A stretch of DNA of 64,000 nucleotides from Novosphingobium aquimarinum (GCF_009746585.1 NZ_WRPO01000008.1:1-64000); one strand, 5' to 3'. Counted from the stretch's first letter, positions 24,435 through 34,365 are shown. Made by a program: numbers and translations. Notes: generated by a model not told the origin, from the letters alone.

Positions 24435-26957
24435 ATGACGTCCCGCCTACCCTGGCGCACCGCCTGGACCATTGCCCGGCGCGATCTGTCGGCGCGCTTC
24501 AAGGGCCTTCGGCTCCTGCTCGTCTGCCTGTTTCTGGGCGTCGGGGCGATCGCCGCAACGGGGACGCTGACCGGCTCGATCGAGCGCGAATTGACCGGGC
24601 GCGGGCGCGAGATTCTGGGCGGTGACCTCGAAGTGCGCGTGTGGCAGCGCGGTCTGTCACAGGAGGAGATGCAGGCGCTTGCCGCTTATGGCGAAGTGTC
24701 GGACGGCTTGCGGTTGCAGGCAATCGCGCAAAACGGCGATTTCACCGCGCCGGTCGCGCTAAAGGCGGTGGACGCGCGGTGGCCGCTCTACGGCGATTTG
24801 CTGCTTAAGGACGGGCGCCGCGTGCGCGCTCCGCCCGATGGCGCGATCTACTTGTCCGAAGGCACCGCCGCGCGGCTCGACGTGGCGCCAGGAGCGGCCG
24901 TGACCGTGGGCGGGGAACGCCTGCGTGTCGGCGGGATCATCGCGCGCGAGCCCGAACTGCTCGGCGAAGGCTTCAGCCTTGGCGACATCGCCATCGTCGG
25001 CATCGACATGCCGCGCAGCGCGGGCCTCACAGCACCCGGTGCGATGTATCGCACCAAGACGCGGGTGAAGCTATCCGGAGCGAAAGACCCGCAGGAGATC
25101 GCCGATTCGCTGGAGCAGCGCTTCCCCGACGCAGGCTTCGAATACCGCACGCGCGACAACGCCGCGCCCAGCACCGAACGCTTCGTCGAGCGGATGGGCG
25201 AATTTCTCGTCCTCGTCGGCCTCGCTGCGCTGGTCATCGCCGGGATCGGTATCGGTGGCGGCGTCTCCTCCTATCTCGAGGCGCGGCGGGGCAGCATCGC
25301 CACGCTCAAGGTCCTGGGGGCTACCAGCGGCGACATCGCGCGCATCTATCTGCTGCAAATCGCCGCCGCCGCCCTCGCAGGCAGTCTGGCCGGGCTGACC
25401 GCGGGCGTGCTGGTAACGCCGCTGCTGGCACAAGCCCTAGGATCGTTGCTGCCGGTCGATACCGGGTTCACCGTCTCGCCGACGGCGCTTGGCACCGCCG
25501 CCGCGTACGGCTTGCTGGTCGCTCTCGTCTTCGCCGCGCCGGCGCTGGTGCGCGCGCGCAGCTTCCCGGCGATGGCGCTCATGCGTGCGCGCGTTTCGCC
25601 CTTGTCGACTTCGTGGAGAGCGCTGGCACTGCCGGTCGGGATCGGCCTTGCCGCGATCGTCGCGCTGGCGATGGCCAACGCCGCGCAACCGCTGGTCACT
25701 GCCATGTTCCTGGCGGGCGCCGCCGCCATGCTGTTGCTGCTGGCCGGTCTCGGCTGGCTGATCCGCATCCTGGCAATGCGCTTGCCCCGGCCCGCGAACC
25801 CGTTGCTGCGCGCGGGCCTCGCAAACCTGTCGCGGCCCGGCGCGCGCACGGGAGGCCTCGTCACCGCGCTCGGCTTCGGCATTTCGGCTTTCGTCCTGAT
25901 CGCGGCGGTGCAGACCAGCCTCGAAGGCAATATCCGCGCCCGCGTGCCCGATCGCGCGCCCGATTACTTCGTGCTCGATGTGCCCAAGGACCGCGCCGCA
26001 GAGTTCCGCCGCACCGTCACGCGGCTGGCGCCCGACGCGGACTTGCGCCTCGTGCCGAGCCTGCGCGGACGGATCCTCGCCTTCGGCCCCAAAGGCGCGA
26101 TGACGCGCACCGCCGATCTTGAGCAGATCCCCGAAGGCGGCTGGCCGCTCACCGGCGAGCGCGGGCTGACCTACACCGACGCGGTGCCCGAAGGGAACGT
26201 CGTGACCGCCGGTAAGTGGTGGCCGAAAAATTATACCGGCGAGCCGCTGGTCTCGATCGACGAGGATTTTGCCGATGCCGTCGGCCTGAAAGTCGGCGAC
26301 ATGCTGACCATCGGCGTGCTTGGCGTCGAACGCTCGGCGCGGATCGCGGCCTTGCGGCGGGTGGACTGGGATTCGCTGGGCTTCAACTTCGTGCTGGTGT
26401 TCTCGCCCAACGCGCTGGAGGACGCGCCGCACAATCTGGCTGCCACCATCGACCTGCCCGCCGGAACCACCAGCCCCACGCTGCTGCGCGATCTGGTGCG
26501 CGCCTTTCCGTCGAGTTCGGTGATCGAGACCGGCGGCATCCTGGAGGAAGCGCGCGGCTTGCTTGGCCAGATGTCGGCGGCGATCATGGCGGCGGCCTCG
26601 GTGGCGGTGCTGGCGGGCATCGCGGTGCTGGTGGGCGCCATCGCCGCAACGCGCGCGGCGCGAGCCTACGATAACACCATTTTGCGCGTCTTGGGAGCGA
26701 GCCGAAAGCAGTTGCTGCTCATCCAGCTCGCCGAATACGGCTTCGTCGCGCTCGTGCTTTCGGGCGTGGCGCTGGTGCTGGGCTGCGCGATGGCCTGGGC
26801 GGTGATCGTCCAGCTGTTCGAGTTCGACTGGATGCCGGGCTGGGGGGCGATCCTCACCGTACTCGGCGCGGCGATCGTGCTGGTGCTCGGCTTCGCGCTG
26901 GGCGGATCGCTACCGCTGTTGCGCGTGCGGCCGGCGCGGGCGCTGCGCGAATTGTGA
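24435..26957 (+). CDS. ybbP: FtsX/MacB-type permease YbbP-like
   Basis: An 840-residue membrane protein of the ABC3/FtsX superfamily. One N-terminal helix (LLLVCLFLGVGAIAATGTLTG) precedes a ~200-residue periplasmic domain. Then come an FtsX core near 260-370 (GVSSYLEARRGSIATLKVLGATSGDI), a central pair of helices, a second periplasmic domain, and a second FtsX core at the C-terminus (YDNTILRVLGASRKQLLLIQLAEYG). The duplicated-core layout and length match YbbP. It presumably couples ATP hydrolysis by the upstream ATPase to periplasmic movements. Confidence 0.93.
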   Translation: MTSRLPWRTAWTIARRDLSARFKGLRLLLVCLFLGVGAIAATGTLTGSIERELTGRGREILGGDLEVRVWQRGLSQEEMQALAAYGEVSDGLRLQAIAQNGDFTAPVALKAVDARWPLYGDLLLKDGRRVRAPPDGAIYLSEGTAARLDVAPGAAVTVGGERLRVGGIIAREPELLGEGFSLGDIAIVGIDMPRSAGLTAPGAMYRTKTRVKLSGAKDPQEIADSLEQRFPDAGFEYRTRDNAAPSTERFVERMGEFLVLVGLAALVIAGIGIGGGVSSYLEARRGSIATLKVLGATSGDIARIYLLQIAAAALAGSLAGLTAGVLVTPLLAQALGSLLPVDTGFTVSPTALGTAAAYGLLVALVFAAPALVRARSFPAMALMRARVSPLSTSWRALALPVGIGLAAIVALAMANAAQPLVTAMFLAGAAAMLLLLAGLGWLIRILAMRLPRPANPLLRAGLANLSRPGARTGGLVTALGFGISAFVLIAAVQTSLEGNIRARVPDRAPDYFVLDVPKDRAAEFRRTVTRLAPDADLRLVPSLRGRILAFGPKGAMTRTADLEQIPEGGWPLTGERGLTYTDAVPEGNVVTAGKWWPKNYTGEPLVSIDEDFADAVGLKVGDMLTIGVLGVERSARIAALRRVDWDSLGFNFVLVFSPNALEDAPHNLAATIDLPAGTTSPTLLRDLVRAFPSSSVIETGGILEEARGLLGQMSAAIMAAASVAVLAGIAVLVGAIAATRAARAYDNTILRVLGASRKQLLLIQLAEYGFVALVLSGVALVLGCAMAWAVIVQLFEFDWMPGWGAILTVLGAAIVLVLGFALGGSLPLLRVRPARALREL

Positions 26958-27051
26958 TCCGGACGCCGTTCCCGCGCTGCCGAGCCGAGTTCCGCCCGGT
27001 TTTCATCCGCAGGAGCGACGCCGACGCGCTAAGTCCTGACTTTCATCCGGG

Positions 27052-27531
27052 TCATTCGAAGACCGACGCGCTCGTCGGGGTGGTCATCGCGCCGGCCTTG
27101 TAGACCAGCGTGCTTGCGAGCATGTCGTGCAAACCTTGTTTGCGCTGATTCCAGCCGATCATGAAAAATCCGATCCCCAGGATCAGGGCGGACAGGATCT
27201 TGGCGAAATACCGGCCCGTCGCACGTCCGAAGCCGATCCGCTCGCCATCGACATCGGTCACCACCATGCCCAACGCCTTCTTGCCGAGCGTACCCTGCAT
27301 GCCCGAGCATTCCAACAGCGCGAAATAGAGCCAGCTGCCGATTTGCGTCACCGCGAGGTAGCCGAACATCATGCTGAAGCCGTAGGCCATCGCCAAGTCG
27401 GGATTGCCTGCCCAGGGGAGCATGATCCCCATCCCCATCACCGAGATGAGGGCCGAAAGCGCCACGTTCAGGATGATGGCATCGATGACGTAGGCCACGA
27501 AACGAAGCCAAAAACCCCCATAAGGCTGCAT
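27052..27531 (-). CDS. RDD family membrane protein
   Basis: A 159-residue integral membrane protein with the RDD signature near the start (GFWLRFVAYVIDAIIL), an Arg-Asp pair in the first helix, further helices around 40-85, and the GTLGKKALGMVV box. C-terminal YFAKILSALILGIGFFMIGW is followed by QRKQGLHDMLA, the usual ending. RDD proteins are thought to transport small solutes or ions; none is indicated here. I use the ATG at 27531, since the upstream ATG adds an improbable basic leader. It follows the DUF805 gene on the same strand but is separated from it by a hairpin. Confidence 0.9.
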   Translation of the reverse strand: MQPYGGFWLRFVAYVIDAIILNVALSALISVMGMGIMLPWAGNPDLAMAYGFSMMFGYLAVTQIGSWLYFALLECSGMQGTLGKKALGMVVTDVDGERIGFGRATGRYFAKILSALILGIGFFMIGWNQRKQGLHDMLASTLVYKAGAMTTPTSASVFE

Positions 27532-27576
27532 GCGAACTCGTTCCCCTATCGCGATCCGCCGTACAGCAAGCACGCA

Positions 27577-27609
27577 AATGCTCCCGGAGCAAGTGGTCCC
27601 GGGAGCATT
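27577..27609 (-). terminator. Perfect inverted repeat after DUF805 gene
   Basis: AATGCTCCCGG (27577-27587) pairs perfectly with CCGGGAGCATT (27599-27609) around an 11-base loop, directly after the stop of the minus-strand DUF805 gene. The T-run is short, so termination efficiency is uncertain. Confidence 0.6.
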
Positions 27610-27639
27610 CGATCGGATCCCTTGCGGGCCGCGATGGCG

Positions 27640-28110
27640 TCAAGCGAACGCTTGGGCCGCGCCCAAGTCCTTCGGGTCCGGTCCGTAGCGGTTCGGGCCG
27701 GGGGTGCCGGGCAACAACAGGAACACGAACAGGACGATGCCGCCGATGCCGGCGAGCAGGTTCACGAAGGGGATGAAGCTGGCAATGATCAGCCCGCCAT
27801 ACCACCAGCCGCTCAAGTCGCGATCGTGAAGCCGGCGCACCGTCACCGCGATCGAAGGAATAAGCACGGCAAGCCAGTAGATCCCAAACAACAGGCCGAA
27901 GCCGCCCGCGAACGATCCGAAGATCGCCGACGGGTTTCCGGTCTCCAGACTGGAAAGAGCACCGCTCGCGCCGCCCAGGCCGAACATCAGAAACATCAAA
28001 ACACATATCACGATGAAGTTCAGCAAAGCGAACGACCAGTATTCCATCCGCCGCGAACGGCCGCTGAAGTCTGCGTAACGTCTGAATGGCATGAGCATGT
28101 AATCGAGCAT
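27640..28110 (-). CDS. DUF805 family membrane protein
   Basis: A 156-residue integral membrane protein of family DUF805 (YhaH-like), of unknown function. It starts MLDYMLMPFRRYADFSGRSRRMEYW, in which F-x-GR-x-R-R-x-E-x-W is the family hallmark. Four hydrophobic helices follow, with the conserved TVRRLHDRDLSGWW between the second and third, and a GPNRYGPDP ending. AGAGGG upstream supports the ATG at 28110. It is divergent from typA. Confidence 0.93.
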   Translation of the reverse strand: MLDYMLMPFRRYADFSGRSRRMEYWSFALLNFIVICVLMFLMFGLGGASGALSSLETGNPSAIFGSFAGGFGLLFGIYWLAVLIPSIAVTVRRLHDRDLSGWWYGGLIIASFIPFVNLLAGIGGIVLFVFLLLPGTPGPNRYGPDPKDLGAAQAFA

Positions 28111-28324
28111 GGTTTTTCCCTCTGTCTGGCCTCCGGATCGAGGTGTCGGCATCATACGCCGAAGCGCAATCGGCCCAAGACGATTTCCTTGTGATCTTCG
28201 CCACGCCCGATCTGTGCGATCCGCCCTCGCTTGTACCTTTGCGGCAGATCGGCTAAGGGCCCGCCGATTGTGCGGCGCAGCGAAGTGCTCCGCTCCGCTT
28301 CCTCGAACGCATAGGCCCTTTTGC

Positions 28325-30157
28325 ATGTCCGCCCCGCTTCCCCTGCGCAACATTGCGATTATCGCGCACGTCGACCACGGCAAGACCACGCTCGTCGATC
28401 AGCTCTTCCGCCAGTCCGGCACTTTCCGCGACAATCAGCGCGTCGAAGAGCGGGCGATGGATTCGAACGATCTCGAGAAAGAACGCGGGATCACCATTCT
28501 CGCCAAGCCGACCTCGATCGAGTGGAACGGCTATCGCATCAACATCGTCGATACCCCCGGCCACGCCGACTTCGGCGCCGAGGTGGAGCGCATCCTGTCG
28601 ATGGTCGATGGCGTCATCCTGCTGGTCGACAGTTCCGAAGGCGCGATGCCGCAGACCAAGTTCGTCACCGGCAAGGCGCTGGGCCTCGGCCTGCGTCCGA
28701 TCGTGGTGGTCAACAAGATCGACCGGCCCGACGGCCGCCACTCCGAGGTGCTCGACGAAGTGTTCGACCTGTTCGTCAGCCTCGAGGCCGACGACGACCA
28801 GCTCGACTTTCCGACGCTTTATGCCTCGGGCCGCAACGGCTATGCCAGTGAAGACCCGGACGCGCGCGAAGGCGACCTCACGCCGCTGTTCGAGAAGATC
28901 GTCGAGCACGTTCCCGCGCCCGAAGCCGATGTCGACGGACCGTTCAAGTTCCTCGTCACGCTGCTCGATCGCGACAACTTCCTCGGCCGCATCCTGACCG
29001 GCAAGGTCCAGTCGGGCACGGTCCGCGTCAACGATCCGATCCGCGCGCTCGATAACGACGGCAACGTCGTGGAGACCGGCCGCGCGTCCAAGCTGCTCGC
29101 GTTCCACGGACTCGATCGGGTTCCGGTCGACGTGGCGAAGGCCGGCGACATCATCTCGATCGCCGGCATGACCACCGCGACGGTTTCGAACACGATCGCC
29201 GATCCCAGCGTGAGCGAACCGCTTCATGCCCAGCCGATCGACCCGCCGACGCTGTCGATGCGCTTCGCGGTCAACGATTCGCCGATGGCCGGGCGCGAGG
29301 GATCGAAGGTCACCAGCCGCATGATCCGGGACCGGCTGGAGCGTGAGGCCGAATCGAACGTCGCCATCCGCGTCACCGAAAGCGCCGACAAGGACAGCTT
29401 CGAAGTCGCCGGCCGCGGCGAACTGCAGCTCGGCGTGGTGATCGAAACGATGCGCCGCGAGGGGTTCGAGCTCGGCATCAGCCGCCCGCGCGTGCTGTTC
29501 CTCCAGGACGACAACGGCAAGACCACCGAGCCGTATGAGACCGTCGTGATCGACGTCGACGACGAGTATTCGGGCACGGTCGTGGAGAAGATGGCCATCC
29601 GCAAGGGCGAGATGACGGACATGCGTCCCTCGGGCGGCGGCAAGACCCGGATCACCTTCTCGGCCCCGTCGCGCGGCCTGATCGGCTACCACGGCGAATT
29701 CCTCTCCGACACGCGCGGCACCGGCATCATGAACCGCCTGTTCGAGAAGTATGGCCCCCACAAGGGCAAGATCGAGGGCCGCAAGAACGGCGTGCTGATC
29801 TCGAACGGCGCGGGCGAGGCCGTGGCCTACGCGCTCGGCCCGCTCGAAGAGCGCGGCGTGCTGTTCGTGCGCGCGGGCGAGCCGCTCTACGAAGGCATGA
29901 TCATCGGCGAGAACGCCAAGCCCGACGATCTCGAAGTCAATCCGATGAAGTCCAAGCAGCTCACGAACTTCCGTTCGACCGGCAAGGACGACGCGATCCG
30001 CCTCACGCCGCCGCGCGTGATGACGCTCGAGCAGGCGATTGCCTACATCGACGACGACGAGATGGTCGAAGTGACGCCCAAGTCGATCCGGCTGCGCAAG
30101 GCGATCCTCGACCCGAACGATCGCAAGAAGGCCAAGCGGCAGAAGGAAGCCGCATAA
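28325..30157 (+). CDS. typA: Ribosome-associated GTPase TypA/BipA
   Basis: A 610-residue translational GTPase that binds the 70S ribosome and aids 50S assembly and stress adaptation. G1 is AHVDHGKTT (13-21), switch I contains KERGITI, G3 is DTPGHADFG, and G4 is NKIDR. EF-G-like domains III and V follow, and then the BipA-specific C-terminal domain (GAGEAVAYALGPLEERG, MKSKQLTNFRSTGKDDAIRL). The upstream open frame overlaps the divergent DUF805 gene, so I use the ATG at 28325, where the GTPase fold begins. There is no obvious Shine-Dalgarno. An intrinsic terminator follows. Confidence 0.97.
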   Translation: MSAPLPLRNIAIIAHVDHGKTTLVDQLFRQSGTFRDNQRVEERAMDSNDLEKERGITILAKPTSIEWNGYRINIVDTPGHADFGAEVERILSMVDGVILLVDSSEGAMPQTKFVTGKALGLGLRPIVVVNKIDRPDGRHSEVLDEVFDLFVSLEADDDQLDFPTLYASGRNGYASEDPDAREGDLTPLFEKIVEHVPAPEADVDGPFKFLVTLLDRDNFLGRILTGKVQSGTVRVNDPIRALDNDGNVVETGRASKLLAFHGLDRVPVDVAKAGDIISIAGMTTATVSNTIADPSVSEPLHAQPIDPPTLSMRFAVNDSPMAGREGSKVTSRMIRDRLEREAESNVAIRVTESADKDSFEVAGRGELQLGVVIETMRREGFELGISRPRVLFLQDDNGKTTEPYETVVIDVDDEYSGTVVEKMAIRKGEMTDMRPSGGGKTRITFSAPSRGLIGYHGEFLSDTRGTGIMNRLFEKYGPHKGKIEGRKNGVLISNGAGEAVAYALGPLEERGVLFVRAGEPLYEGMIIGENAKPDDLEVNPMKSKQLTNFRSTGKDDAIRLTPPRVMTLEQAIAYIDDDEMVEVTPKSIRLRKAILDPNDRKKAKRQKEAA

Positions 30158-30230
30158 ACCCGATTGCCCACCGACCTTGCGAGGGCAGACCGATGTCTGT
30201 CAGGCGGATCGGTAAGCTTGAGATACCAGG

Positions 30231-30263
30231 AAAGGGCGCGCCGCAGATGGCGCGCCCTTTTTT
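30231..30263 (+). terminator. Rho-independent terminator of typA
   Basis: A 9-bp perfect stem, GGGCGCGCC with GGCGCGCCC, closes the loop GCAGAT (30234-30257) and is followed by six T residues at 30258-30263. It lies 74 bases after the typA stop codon. Confidence 0.93.
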
Positions 30264-30532
30264 GTAATTCCGCAAGCTTTGCGGGCGTAGCCGGCGGATG
30301 TGATGGCGCCGCTGCCGGACTCGCAAATTCGGGTCAGACGGCACACCAGCGGCCTCGTCAGCTAACTTGGGCTAACTGCCTAAAAAACGGGCGAGCGGTG
30401 CTTAAGAATTGACCAGCGATAGCGCCCTTCGCCCATGCAGAATGTCCGAAAAGAACCCCTTTCGGTGGCGAATCTTGCAATTGGGGCCTTTTCGCAAGTG
30501 CACACATGCCCTATCCCTTACTCACCAAACGA
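30264..30532 (+). other. Intergenic region upstream of glnB promoter
   Basis: No gene is supported in this AT-richer stretch between the typA terminator and the glnB promoter. It contains a short hairpin CCGCAA-GCT-TTGCGG near 30271-30285 and CCGAAA paired with TTTCGG at 30446-30465. This is where enhancer (NtrC) sites for the sigma-54-like promoter would lie. TGCAC at 30499-30503 is the only weak half-site I see. Confidence 0.45.
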
Positions 30533-30549
30533 TGGCACGATTCTTGAAG
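30533..30549 (+). promoter_or_regulatory. Sigma-54-type promoter of glnBA
   Basis: TGGCACG-ATTC-TTGAA matches the sigma-54 consensus TGGCACG-N4-TTGC[AT] at every position except one: A replaces C in the -12 GC element. The GG and G contacts have the correct 10-base spacing. It predicts transcription starting near 30558-30560, giving a leader of about 65 bases before glnB. NtrC-dependent sigma-54 promoters commonly drive glnB-glnA in proteobacteria. Confidence 0.75.
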
Positions 30550-30615
30550 GAAGCCGTACGTTCGGCACCGGTACGACACGGCTAAGGCGTGCGATCCAAG
30601 CGTGCAGAGGGATAG

Positions 30616-30963
<348 letters not shown>

Positions 30964-31115
30964 GCGCGCGACGTTGAGCACCTGATTCAAGCTTAAGCCG
31001 GCCCCGGCCGGCGGATCGTCGCACACCGGCAGGGGGGCCGGTACGCCGACGAGACTGCCCTACCACCCCTGACCTCTTTCGTCGGTCGGAAGAGCCAACA
31101 CGGAGAACCACCACA

Positions 31116-32525
31116 ATGGCGAGTGCAAAGGACATCCTCAAGCGGATCAAGGATGAGGAGATCGAATGGGTCGACCTGCGCTTCACCGATCCCAAGGGTA
31201 AGTGGCAGCACCTGACAATGGTTTCGAGCGTTCTCGGCGAGGACGAACTCGAAGACGGTCTGATGTTCGACGGTTCCTCGATCGAGGGCTGGAAGGCGAT
31301 CAACGAATCGGACATGATCCTCAAGCCCGATCTCGACGCGATCTACATCGATCCGTTCTCCGCCACGCCGATGATGATCCTGTTCTGCGACATCGTCGAG
31401 CCCTCGAGCGGCGATCTCTATGCGCGTGACCCGCGTTCGACTGCCAAGCGCGCCGAGTCCTTCGTCAAGGCGGCCGGCTTCGGCGACACCGTCTACGTCG
31501 GGCCCGAGGCCGAATTTTTCATGTTCGACGACGTGAAATTCTACGACGGCTACGCCGGCAACGGCTTCAAGATCGACGACATCGAGCTGCCCGGCAATTC
31601 CGACAAGGAATACGACACCGGCAACCTCGGCCACCGTCCGCGCGCCAAGGGCGGCTACTTTCCCGTCGCGCCGGTCGATAGCTGCATGGACATTCGCGGC
31701 GAAATGGTCGCCACGATGCTCGAAATGGGTCTGCCCTGCGACAAGCACCACCACGAAGTGGCCGCCGCGCAGCACGAACTCGGCCTCACTTTCGGCACGC
31801 TCGTCACCACGGCCGATCGCATGCAGATCTACAAGTACGTCGTGATGATGGTGGCGCAGGCCTACGGCAAGACGGCGACGTTCATGCCCAAGCCGATCAT
31901 GACCGACAACGGTTCGGGCATGCACACCCACATCTCGATTTGGGACGGCGGCGACAATACCTTCGCGGGTAACGGCTACGCCGGCCTCTCCGACAACTGC
32001 CTGTACTTCGTCGGCGGCGTCATCAAGCATGCCAAGGCGCTGAACGCCTTCACCAACCCGACCACCAACAGCTACAAGCGCCTGGTGCCGGGTTACGAAG
32101 CGCCCGTGCTGCTCGCCTATTCGGCGCGCAACCGTTCGGCCTCGTGCCGCATCCCCTACGGTTCGGGCACCAAGTCGAAGCGCGTCGAGTTCCGCTTCCC
32201 GGACGCGATGGCCAATCCGTACCTGTGCTACGCGGCGCTGCTGATGGCCGGCCTCGACGGGATCAAGAACAAGATCCACCCGGGCGAAGCCATGGACAAG
32301 AACCTCTACGACCTGCCGCCGGCAGAGCTCGCCGAAGTTCCGACCGTCTGCGGCTCGCTGCGTGAGGCGCTGGAATCGCTCGCGGCCGACCATGCCTTCC
32401 TCGTCGAGGGCGGCGTCTTCACCGAAGACCAGATCGAGGCTTACCTCGAACTGAAGTGGCCCGAAGTGCTGCGCTGGGAAACGACCCCGGCGGCCTGCGA
32501 ATTCGACATGTACTACTCCGCCTGA
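31116..32525 (+). CDS. glnA: Type I glutamine synthetase
   Basis: A 469-residue dodecameric GS-I that makes glutamine from glutamate, ammonia and ATP. Visible elements are the beta-grasp start, the latch region [11 protein letters not shown], metal and ammonium ligands in [10 protein letters not shown], the ATP site [29 protein letters not shown], and the adenylylation-site tyrosine in NLYDLPP. The last makes it subject to GlnE control under GlnB. GGAG lies about ten bases before the ATG. An intrinsic terminator follows. Confidence 0.98.
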   Translation: MASAKDILKRIKDEEIEWVDLRFTDPKGKWQHLTMVSSVLGEDELEDGLMFDGSSIEGWKAINESDMILKPDLDAIYIDPFSATPMMILFCDIVEPSSGDLYARDPRSTAKRAESFVKAAGFGDTVYVGPEAEFFMFDDVKFYDGYAGNGFKIDDIELPGNSDKEYDTGNLGHRPRAKGGYFPVAPVDSCMDIRGEMVATMLEMGLPCDKHHHEVAAAQHELGLTFGTLVTTADRMQIYKYVVMMVAQAYGKTATFMPKPIMTDNGSGMHTHISIWDGGDNTFAGNGYAGLSDNCLYFVGGVIKHAKALNAFTNPTTNSYKRLVPGYEAPVLLAYSARNRSASCRIPYGSGTKSKRVEFRFPDAMANPYLCYAALLMAGLDGIKNKIHPGEAMDKNLYDLPPAELAEVPTVCGSLREALESLAADHAFLVEGGVFTEDQIEAYLELKWPEVLRWETTPAACEFDMYYSA

Positions 32526-32568
32526 TCGGCGGGGCCATCCGCAAGGGTGGCTATACGATCACCGAGGG

Positions 32569-32596
32569 GGCGTCCGGAGCGATCCGGACGCCTTTT
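32569..32596 (+). terminator. Rho-independent terminator of glnA
   Basis: A 10-bp perfect stem, GGCGTCCGGA with TCCGGACGCC, closes a GCGA tetraloop (GNRA type) and is followed by TTTTC. It ends the glnBA transcript about 45 bases after the glnA stop codon. Confidence 0.92.
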
Positions 32597-32706
32597 CGTT
32601 TATCAGCGCCCCGCGCAAAGCCGGAGCTTGCCGGAGCGCTGGGTTGATCCGACGGGAACGCCTGCCCCCGTGCCTCGTTTCACACTGCGATAAAGGAGAC
32701 ACGAGC

Positions 32707-33771
32707 ATGCGTTCCATCCTCGTAGCCGGCGCTGCTGCGATCGCGCTCATGGGTAGCATCGCGGCAGCCGATCCCGGCGGCCAAGGCAAAGGCAATGGTG
32801 GCGGAAATGGCAACGGCGCCAAAAACGAAGCCCACTCCGCCAAGCCAGCCAAAAGCCATTCCGGCAATGGCAATGGCAATGGCAATGGCAATTCGCCGTC
32901 TCGCGCCAAGGGCGAAGCCCGTGCGAACGGGCCGGCCGCGCGGATCGTCGAACGCGCCGAGCCGCAACGCAAATCTGCGCCGCCCCGCAAGGTCGAGGTG
33001 AAGGTCGCACCGGGCCAGGTGCGCAAGCAAGAGCGCAAAATCGACGCCCAAGGCTCCGCCGGCAATATGCAGCGAGTCATCAAGGGGCGGTCGGTCGAGC
33101 GGACGGAGTTCACCACCAAGGGCGACAAGCTGCGGTCATTGGCCCAAGACAAGGACTCCGTCATCACGACCCGTCGGGACTTTCGCTGGGCGACGCTCGA
33201 CGGTAGCGACAGGTTCTACCGGGGCTGCCCGCCGGGTCTCGCGAAGAAGAACAACGGCTGCACGCCGCCCGGCCTCGATCGTAGCGCGGTCCGCGCCTGG
33301 GACGAACCGCGCTGGTACGGCAGGAATCTGGAGCCGTCCTGGAGCTACCGCGATGGCTACATGGTCCGCTATTCCGACAATCGCATCGTCGACTACCTGC
33401 CGCTGCTCGGCGGCGCGCTGGCCGTCGGGCAGGCTTGGCCCGGTGCCTACCAGCCGGTCAATCTGCCGTCCTATTACGTCGACTATTACGATCTCGGCCG
33501 CCCTGACAGCTACCGGTATTACGACGATGCCATCTACAGCGTGGACCCGAAGACGGAGGCGATTACCGCGGTCGTCGCGCTGCTGACCGGCGAGGACATC
33601 ACCATTGGTGAACCGATGCCGGCGGGTTACGACATCTACAACGTGCCGTACCGCTATCGCGACCGCTACTATGATACGCCCGAGACCTCGTACCGCTACA
33701 GCGACGGTTACATTTACCAGATTGACCCGACCACCCGCCTGGTTCAGGCCGCGATCGAACTGCTCACGTAA
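32707..33771 (+). CDS. Exported repeat protein with Asn-Gly linker
   Basis: A 354-residue secreted protein with a signal peptide (1 to about 20, ending IAAAD). A low-complexity N-terminal region of G, N and K includes the Gly-Asn repeat, and a basic middle follows. From residue ~170 there is a domain with GCPPGLAKKNNGCTPPG. The C-terminal third contains three diverged copies of one unit (about 213-237, 268-295 and 328-354), of the type SYRYYDDAIYSVDPKT followed by AVVALLTG. Parts resemble RcnB-type periplasmic proteins, but I cannot assign a function. AAAGGAG eight bases upstream fixes the ATG at 32707. The fasciclin gene follows 11 bases later. Confidence 0.8.
   Translation: MRSILVAGAAAIALMGSIAAADPGGQGKGNGGGNGNGAKNEAHSAKPAKSHSGNGNGNGNGNSPSRAKGEARANGPAARIVERAEPQRKSAPPRKVEVKVAPGQVRKQERKIDAQGSAGNMQRVIKGRSVERTEFTTKGDKLRSLAQDKDSVITTRRDFRWATLDGSDRFYRGCPPGLAKKNNGCTPPGLDRSAVRAWDEPRWYGRNLEPSWSYRDGYMVRYSDNRIVDYLPLLGGALAVGQAWPGAYQPVNLPSYYVDYYDLGRPDSYRYYDDAIYSVDPKTEAITAVVALLTGEDITIGEPMPAGYDIYNVPYRYRDRYYDTPETSYRYSDGYIYQIDPTTRLVQAAIELLT
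32863..32892 (+). repeat. Five tandem GGCAAT hexamers
   Basis: Five perfect copies of GGCAAT encode alternating Gly-Asn inside the exported protein. Changes in copy number would keep the reading frame and only alter linker length. Confidence 0.85.
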
Positions 33772-33782
33772 GGAACAATAGG

Positions 33783-34334
33783 ATGCGCGCTCGCCTGCAA
33801 CTGGTCATCATGGCCGCGATCCCGCTGGCCCTGACGGCATGCTCCGGTGAGCCGGAGAAGGACGACACGGCGATCGTCGCGCCTGCCAAGGCCTCGGTCG
33901 CCGCGGCGCTCGACGATACCGACGGGATGCAGACGGTGGCCGAAGCTCTCAAGGAAACCGGGATCGATCAGGTGTTCGAATCGCCCGGCAGTTACACGCT
34001 GCTGGCGCCCGACGATGATGCCTTCGCGCAACTCGGCGAGGCGCGCAAGGCACTGACCTCGGGCGAAGACGCGGCCGCGCTGGCCGCGCTGCTCAAGGCG
34101 CACATCCTGCCCGGATACGTGACTCCCAAGGACATCGGTTCCGCGATCGATTCCAGTTCCGACAAGGCCGTGACTTTGCGCACGATTTCGGGAAGCGACC
34201 TCGTGTTCAGCCGGGCGGGCGATGCCATCGTCGTCAAATCGGAAGACGGCCAGACCGCCCGCATCGATGGCGAAGCCATTGCCGGGAACAACAGCGTGGC
34301 CATTCCGCTCGATACGGTGCTCAAAAAGGTCTGA
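33783..34334 (+). CDS. Fasciclin-domain lipoprotein
   Basis: A 183-residue lipoprotein with lipobox LTAC (C20) and a single FAS1 domain at about 45-180. The H1 and H2 boxes are recognisable as YTLLAPDDDAFAQL and NSVAIPLDTVL. FAS1 domains mediate adhesion or ligand binding at the cell surface. It is 11 bases downstream of the repeat protein and probably in the same transcript, so both may act in the envelope. AAGGAAC precedes the start. Confidence 0.9.
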   Translation: MRARLQLVIMAAIPLALTACSGEPEKDDTAIVAPAKASVAAALDDTDGMQTVAEALKETGIDQVFESPGSYTLLAPDDDAFAQLGEARKALTSGEDAAALAALLKAHILPGYVTPKDIGSAIDSSSDKAVTLRTISGSDLVFSRAGDAIVVKSEDGQTARIDGEAIAGNNSVAIPLDTVLKKV

Positions 34335-34341
34335 TGCGGTT

Positions 34342-34358
34342 GCGCCCACGAAGGGCGC
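34342..34358. terminator. Hairpin between convergent genes
   Basis: GCGCCC and GGGCGC pair around loop ACGAA in the 31-base gap between the fasciclin gene and bpt. There is no T-run, so it is at best a weak bidirectional transcript end. Confidence 0.3.
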
Positions 34359-34365
34359 CGCAAGA

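Noticed and set aside
28111..28324. Possible riboswitch or leader peptide before typA
   Set aside because: No conserved aptamer-like core, strong hairpin series or short peptide gene could be identified in the 214 bases.
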